Shown piece after piece: positions 57,502 through 64,000 of a stretch of 64,000 nucleotides of DNA (its first letter is position 1; every line of letters starts with the position of its first letter). The position numbers and the translations under genes are program-made. The notes under the pieces are model-generated. The model saw nothing but the letters and a program-made list of their open reading frames with translations. It did not search any database and was not told the origin of the DNA. This DNA is from Escarpia spicata (taxonomy: Eukaryota > Annelida > Polychaeta > Sabellida > Siboglinidae), in the NCBI GenBank assembly GCA_963995525.1, contig OZ023205.1, forward strand, positions 64,768,845 through 64,832,844. Direction: 5' to 3'.

Positions 57502-60375
57502 ATGATTTTCGATGAAGCTTTCTTCTCCTATTCAGGAGGTATTCGGAATAACTGCTTAACCAATATATTATATATAAATGAAAATGACACTGACATAAAT
57601 GAACAGCAAATAATACGACGCTGGTCTTACTATGATTTTGACCAATTTAATGAGTTAGCAAAGACAAATAAGAATTCCTTCAGTATTTTAAGTACAAATA
57701 TACAGTCAATAAATGCCAAATTGTCTGAACTTGAGGCTTTCATAGAAGCACTAAATACTATAAATTTTAAATTTAGTGTAATACGTTTGCAAGAGTCATG
57801 GATAGATGAAAGCGAGGATTTATCACCATTTTCTTTACACGGATACCACTGCTTATCGCAGGGTAAAACATGTAGCAGCAAAGGAGTGTTGATAATATAT
57901 ATTAATAACCAGTATAAATCAGAAGTTAAACTGAATCTCAATACATAGGAACACTGGGAAGGGTTGATAGCTCGAGTAAAGGGTAGTAACATATCTAAGA
58001 CTTTAACCATTGGAAATATATATCGATCTCCGACAACGCGTAAAGATAACTTCAACGCATTTATAGATGAATTTACACCAATTATATCAACATTGGAAAA
58101 CAGTAATGATGATATCATTATTGCTGGATACTTTAATATTAACTTACTTAAATTAAATGAAGATGACATTTTAGTAGCTTTTTTGATACTTTAAAATCAC
58201 ATAGTCTCTACCCACAAATAACTCTCCCCACTAGATTCACTAGAACAACTGGAACTCTGATAGATAATTTATTTTGTAGACTTCATAATTCAATACTAGA
58301 AAGTACTGCAGGGATCTTAACTAAACGATTTTCTGACCACCAACCGTATTTTATGATTATGCACAACAGTGTAAAGATACAATCGCCTCCTAAATATGTA
58401 AAAATAAATACTGTAAATGTAGAAGCAATGACAAGTATCATGAATGAAATCAAATCAAATAACATTTACGATAAGTTAAATAAAAGTCCAACCGCTGATC
58501 CAAATAGTAATTATGATATAATATATGAAGAAATTACCCGTGCTAAAAATAAATACAAGCCAAGCAAATTAGTAAAATTTAATAGATACAAACATAAGAA
58601 ATCGACTTGGATCACTCAGGGTTTGTTAATATCAATTAGATATCGAGACAAAACAGTTACAATAAACAAATCCCTGTTCATCAAATTATGAAACTATTAA
58701 AATAAATTAAAAAACCTATAACGCGATATTAAAGAAAAACATTCGGGCAGCTAAACAGATGTATTTTGAGTCTCTCTTTTTAGACATGATATACGAAATA
58801 CCTGGAAAACTATAAATGAATGTCTCTCCAAAAAACAGACTAAAACAAGTTTTCCAACTTATTTAGAAGACAACGGCACACAAATGACAAACAAGCAAAT
58901 AATTGCAAATAAATTTAATAATTATTTCAAAATATAGCTCAGACTATTGTAAATGATATCAAATATGAAGGTACCAAAGATTGTAGTTACTATTTAAATA
59001 AACAAATAAACTCAGCTTTTAAAATTGAAAATGTAGATGAAGAAATAGTAAAGAAAATAATACACGATCTACCCACAAAACATAGTTGTGGTTTCGATGG
59101 TATCTCTTCAAAACTTTTAAAAATAATTGAACCTACAAAAATAAAATCATTGACTATGTTCATAAATCAAGTGCTAAATACTGGGATTTTTCCAGATAAA
59201 CTTAAAATTGCCAAAGTAATTCCAATATTAAAAAAAGAAGATCCCACATTATTTAAAAACTATAGGCCTATTTATCTACTCCCAACAATATCAAAAGTAC
59301 TAGAGAAAATTATCTTTACTCAGTTATCGTCGCTAACCTTCTATTCGATAATCAATATGGTTTTAGACCTAAACACTCCACTGAGTATGCAGCGCTTGAA
59401 TTGGTAGACAGAATTATAAATCACATGGACAATAATGAGATGCCAATTAATATATTTATCGATCTATCGAAGGTCTTTGATACCATTGACCATAATATTT
59501 TATTATATAAATTAAGATACTACGGCCTGAAAGGTTCAACTCTACTTTTATTTGAAAATTATTTAAATAACCGACAACAGTATGTTGAAATTGATTAAAT
59601 GCAATCAGATATACTACCAATACAAATCGGAGTTCCACAAGGCTCAATTTTAGGACCGTTATTGTTTACTATTTACATAAATGATTTCCCACAAGTTAGT
59701 AATATATTTAACTTCATTATGTATGCTGATGACACAACACTTTCTAGCACATTAAAACACCTTAGTGATAGCACACAACATAAAAACAAAAGTATAGAAT
59801 CTCAAATAAACAATGAACTCAGTAAATTTATTGAATGGCTAAACATTAATAAATTATCATTAAACAAAGACAAATCTAAATATATGATTTTTCATGTACC
59901 CAACAGAGAGACACCAATTTCTACTCTTAAAGTATATAATATCAATATTGAACGAGTGGACGAATTTAATTTTCTAGGCTTAACTCTGGACACAAATCTA
60001 ACATGGAAAAAACATCTAGACAAAATTGCAAATAAATGTTCTAATAACATTGGATTGGTATAATTCACATACTGAACCCCTTTTAAAAAACATGAAATAC
60101 TGAAAATATAAGATCAGTTAAAATTACAAGAACTGAAATTTTACTATAAATACAGTCATGGTAATTTGCCAGTTTATTTATTAAACTGGATTATTATCCC
60201 AAACTATAATATACACAGTCATTATACTCGCAATGTTACACATTTACACACATTTAGGACAAGACATGAATTTGCAAAAAAATGCTTAAAATACAAGTTG
60301 CCTGACGTTGTAAATGATACAATAGAATTAGTTATAGAAAACATATTTACTCACAGTTTACGTGGGTTTGCGTAA
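57502..60375 (+). pseudogene. LINE-beta ORF2 (endonuclease and reverse transcriptase), broken
   Basis: Endonuclease: SFSILSTNIQSINAKLSELE (57685), VIRLQESWIDE, KGVLIIYINNQY, then after a stop IIAGYFNINLLKLNED (58125), where the catalytic GDFN is GYFN. Next are LPTRFTRTTGTLIDNLF-like and FSDHQP segments (58228-58345). RT: KHSCGFDGISSKLL (59080), NYRPIYLLPTISKVLEKIIF (59260), FIDLSKVFDTIDHNILLYKL (59455), GVPQGSILGPLLFTIYINDF (59630), MYADDTTLSST (59719, catalytic ADD intact), LNKDKSKYMIFH, FLGLTLDTNLTWKKHL. C-terminal HYTRNVTHLHTFRTRHEFAK at 60218. Stops fall at 57946, 58192, 58689, 59596 and 60061. Very AT-rich. Confidence 0.85.
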
Positions 60376-60621
60376 TATTAAAAAAATCACCTTTTACAAA
60401 AATATGAAAACGCATGTACACAATCAAATTGTTACATATGTCAGTTTAATCTCCAAAACTAATAAAATACACATATATATATGGAAAGATGCATATTTAT
60501 TCTATATATACACGTATTTAAGAATCGTCACTCAAATATTCTACTTGTACTATAAAAAGCATACAACTACGTACACTTCAGATACAGCTACAGTTATAAA
60601 GAGATAGACACCGTATTAAAA

Positions 60622-60661
<40 letters not shown>

Positions 60662-60907
60662 TATATATATATATAATAGACTCATATGAAGAAAGGCCAA
60701 TTACATCATTGTTATACTATGAGTGGCTCCTGTGATAGCGACACGTGTTGTCTTAACAGGAGTCACTGACCCCATTTCAATGTTTTTTTATTACATTGTT
60801 TTTAATTAATTATAATTAAGTTATGTTTACTAATAGTTGAAGTACACGATATTGTGATTACACCTGTACTCCTTGAGGTCAAAATAAACATCTTGTTCTT
60901 GTTCTTA

Positions 60908-61345
60908 TGTATGTGTTATATTGCACTGTGTTCTTGACGTATTTATTGCATTGTCTGGAAATGTGGCGAAATTCTTATCGTACAAATTTGCATTGTCTAA
61001 ATATGTTAGAGAAAGGGTCATACTGGTTATGCACAACTAACAGCGATGCAACCAAACAATTCCACTGTTTAAAAAAAATCACGCATTTTAACGTTTACCG
61101 ATTTGGCATAATTTTTAATATTTATGTATAACGCGCATAACAATTAATACCGTCGAGTATTCAAAGGTTATTTGTTAAACATGTCAAAATACACTGTACA
61201 CGAAGATAAAATCAGTTTTTACGAACCCGCGCGTCAACCACCAGAAGTTTTACGTCATTAATTGTCTACGGACCAAACTATGGAACTCAGTGAATGTCAG
61301 GTATCATGATTATAATGCACACTTTGACTTTTTGACAGTCAACAT
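60908..61345 (+). mobile_element. LINE-alpha copy 5, right part (3' end)
   Basis: Continues from 55524: YVLYCTVFLTYLLHCLEMWR (60907), NSYRTNLHCLNMLEKGSYWL. It ends with TTTGACTTTTTGACAGTCAA at 61322-61341. Confidence 0.78.
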
Positions 61346-61385
61346 ACCTTCATTTTCATTTTTTTAACCAATCCGCATATCCAAC

Positions 61386-61618
61386 TTGACATGTATGTAT
61401 GTATGTATGTATGTATGTATGTATGTATGTATGTATGTATGTATGTATGTATGTATGTATGTATGTATGTATGTATGTATGCATGCATGTATGTATGTAT
61501 GTATGTATGTAAGTATGTATGTATGTATGTATGTATGTAAGTATGTATGTATGTATGTAAGTATGTATGTATGTATGTATGTATGTATCTACGTATGTAT
61601 GTGTGTATGTACGTATGA
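61386..61618. repeat. (GTAT)n microsatellite
   Basis: About 230 bp of GTAT tetranucleotide with GTAA and GCAT interruptions. ORFs on both strands are artefacts. Confidence 0.95.
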
Positions 61619-62030
61619 GTGATCGTTCTCAATTTACTCGGACCCACGGTCGCTGTCTCTTTAAAGGCTAGGGTAACTGTGGCATGCATGGTGCACTAAC
61701 AATACATCAAGTGACGTTTTGTCTCCACACAGACGGCAATGCTACGCGTTTAATAAGATAATTGCTTCCTTGGATTTATTTCATTTATTAACGCAGTTGC
61801 AGCAGCACCGTGGACATTACATGTCATACATTAACGCCGTAAATTCCGACCGATCTTGCGTCCCTGCTGCAGCCAATTATGTTATAAAGAAAGTTTTTTC
61901 ATTGTAATAATCACGAGGACCCAACAAGCTAGTTCAAACCAGTACCCATTTTACGATCCTTTTGTCTACAGCGTCTGGCGCCCGTGTATCGTCTTTCGAA
62001 TCCACAACTGTAGCAAAGCACGGGATCGGT
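61619..62030 (+). repeat. Repeat unit A, copy 5 (rearranged piece)
   Basis: Bases 61630-61890 match 53085-53530 (CAATTTACTCGGACCCAC; AATTGCTTCCTTGGATTTAT). It then jumps at about 61916 to the left end of the unit, as at 721 and 44770 (ACCCAACAAGCTAGTTCAAA), so the end of one unit is joined to the start of the next. Confidence 0.65.
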
Positions 62031-64000
62031 TGGCTTGCTTGGTTTTTTAATATATCTTTCCAATATCGGCATAATGGCTGAGAACCAAAAAAAAAAACAA
62101 GAAGCGCAGCAAGAGTGGAAGAAGGTGATTCAGAAGCAGATGCATATGATTACCTTGAATTAGAGAGAAATGGTATGGTTATACACGAGAAAGAGAGTTT
62201 AACCGTCATGATGGAGGTGAAGTAGGTCAAGCATGAGCGTTTGTAATTCTGAGAAGGTTATGTACAAGACGGTGCGAATGTAACGAAAAAGGCAATAATA
62301 TATATCACATGCACAAAAGAGAAACATTTAAGATCGTGTATAACGTCGTCATACCAATATGAGCAGGAGACGGCAGCGTTGACAGCGCAGTAGTAATTAT
62401 GGAGGTGATCGTCTGACTAAAAATAAGTCAGAAGAATTATAGACACAAAAAGGGTTTAGTAGAAACTGTCGCAGGCGCCCACCACATCTGCCCAGCCAAA
62501 GCAGCCGTTTAAGACAGGTAGTTATTCGCCACTCAAAGTAAACTTGTTATATGATAGGCTTGATAAGTGTGAGGAGTGCTGTTCCTGGAATTATGTGTGA
62601 CCGAAGACGTTGCCGACGTTATCGTCGAGTTCATTGGCAGATGTTGGATTCGATTGTAAGGGTCAAATGCCAGAATGTCTTCTACATATGAACTGGATAG
62701 GTTTTTGTTCACCTTTTCAACTTTTCAAGTCAAAAACACTACCGTAGTGTTTTCAGTGTACGCTCAAGCCACCATTGTTGTGTTTGAACTGCGCAGTGTG
62801 TCGGATGAACTACACCAGATGATGTGCACCTGGGTACATACAGTGTATAACCAACAAAAAACAGGCACAACAATGGAACTGAGGTTTGCATTCACAGAGA
62901 CTAATTAATGATTACGTTGAATGCCGATGCACAGGGTACTGGTGATGGTGGCTATTTTTTAAGAAGTAATTTGTGTTTTAGGAAGCAAAAACGGATACCG
63001 TGTTTTTGTTTTAGTTGGTCTCTATGAATACAAACTTTGTGTATATTCTTGTACCTGTCATTTTGGGTTTTATAAGTATCCGGTATCTCTTAGGATACCG
63101 AATGTAGTGTTTTTTTGTATTTGATAGGCGTACCAAAAGAAATGCATTCGATCTTTCGTAAAACATAATAATTATAATGACGACGAGAGCATCAAATCAT
63201 GGTCATTGTAATTTAATACCTGACTTCAAAAATAGCCCAATTCCAACGACTGTCATTTTTTTGTAAGAGGGAAAAAACTGTTTCATTTCAGGATGCAATG
63301 TCCAAACGACACCATGTTCTCTGTGGTTGTTAACGATAATTGTGTGCATAAAGTGATGTGTCACAGTTTAGAGCGTGGCTGAGGTTAAAGGTCACGGAAT
63401 TGGGCTATTGTTGATGTAATATACTTGACGATTAATTTTAGAGTCAGTTTTTGATGCCCGGCTGTTGTGGACAGAAATAGATGCACACACAGGCGCACAT
63501 ACATACATACACGCATGCACTTAGCACACAACACACAGAAAAGGCATCGCTATAATATTTCATTTCTATCAGGCTATCCGATTACGAGTGAAAATATTGT
63601 TATAACTTCAGAACACGAATTAGATATTCAGACAAATATATCTGGTGAAACCGAAGCACAAAAGCAACAGAAGTACTTAGTGTCAAGATGCACAGAACTA
63701 GTGTCGATATCGACAGGTTAGATAAGTGAGTCTCAAGTCTGGCGACGTTGATGAGAAAGTCACAATTCATCGTGCTCCTCCTCCTCCTCATCAGCTTCCC
63801 CGAGTTGTTTAGGAATGTTGTTGACAGTTAATTAATTAATGTAATTAATGGATGGCTGACTGAGATAATTTTAAAGCGACTTCACATGGTCAAGTTTGGC
63901 TTTCTTTGGTACCATACTTGTGTAGTACGGCGCTGTTTGGGAGGTTGGTACTGCATTTGGTTTCAAGAGTGCGAATGGTGACTCGATAACGGCAGACATT
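62031..64000. other. Mostly unassigned right end
   Basis: No convincing gene. An ATG at 62074 opens a 29-codon frame that reads MAENQKKKQ. A neighbouring frame across an 11-A run continues as an acidic EGDSEADAYDYLELERNGMV stretch to 62223. The ORFs at 62675-62908 and 63467-63721 are unrecognised. A CATACATACATACA microsatellite lies near 63500. Confidence 0.45.

Larger units (their letters stand above)
55525..60907 (+). mobile_element. LINE-beta, near full-length two-ORF LINE nested in LINE-alpha
   Basis: 5383 bp. The interrupted LINE-alpha sequence, with TGTAT repeated at 55520-55524 and 60908-60912, marks both ends (target duplication of about 5 bp). The 5' region (55525-55636) contains CAAGATGGCTGCC at 55537, close to a YY1 site. 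ORF1 (55637-56353) is intact, then 1.15 kb follows before the broken ORF2 (57502-60375). The 3' end is AATAAACATCTTGTTCTTGTTCTTA, the usual short-repeat terminus of the L2/Crack-like group. A (TA)n tract lies at 60625-60677. Confidence 0.85.

Noticed and set aside
61339..61689. HTYIHTYI and MYVCMYVC ORFs
   Set aside because: Translations of the GTAT microsatellite.

Overview
The window looks like non-coding-rich genomic DNA of a marine-type invertebrate animal. It has GT-AG introns, AT-rich intergenic DNA, many decayed non-LTR retrotransposons, simple repeats and minisatellites. There is no bacterial operon structure and no rRNA, tRNA or CRISPR that I can support. The species cannot be fixed from the sequence alone.

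I recognise one convincing host gene: an eight-exon plus-strand gene (20920-33264) for a SABATH-type S-adenosylmethionine-dependent carboxyl methyltransferase of about 380 residues. All splice phases agree. Its last intron (6.3 kb) is filled with nested LINE fragments and intron 6 carries an antisense LINE fragment. A roughly 0.5-kb TGAG array lies about 260 bp upstream of the start codon.

Both flanks (0-20 kb and 44-62 kb) contain four to five same-strand copies of one composite repeat unit. Each unit joins a non-coding segment ('unit A'), a hAT-like MITE, a jockey/CR1-group LINE ('LINE-alpha') and a short linker. Each copy was later interrupted by different insertions: a hAT-like transposase pseudogene (3.5-5.1 kb), a CR1-like LINE with a 3.9-kb foreign interior full of minisatellites and a perfect hairpin (8.8-13.2 kb), and a near full-length two-ORF LINE ('LINE-beta', 55.5-60.9 kb) with a 5-bp target duplication.

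Between 36.8 and 44.6 kb lies a rearranged block. It has two interleaved large inverted repeats, fold-back copies of a broken PIN-like gene, LINE fragments and a very young 1.04-kb LTR retrotransposon (42533-43574). That element has identical 127-bp LTRs, a 5-bp target duplication and a single ORF in which a Gag N-terminus is fused in frame to a Pol C-terminal tail.

The genes do not form a pathway. The biology here is one metabolic enzyme gene embedded in several layers of nested transposons. Homology statements rest on motif recognition and by-eye comparison within the window; no database search was run.
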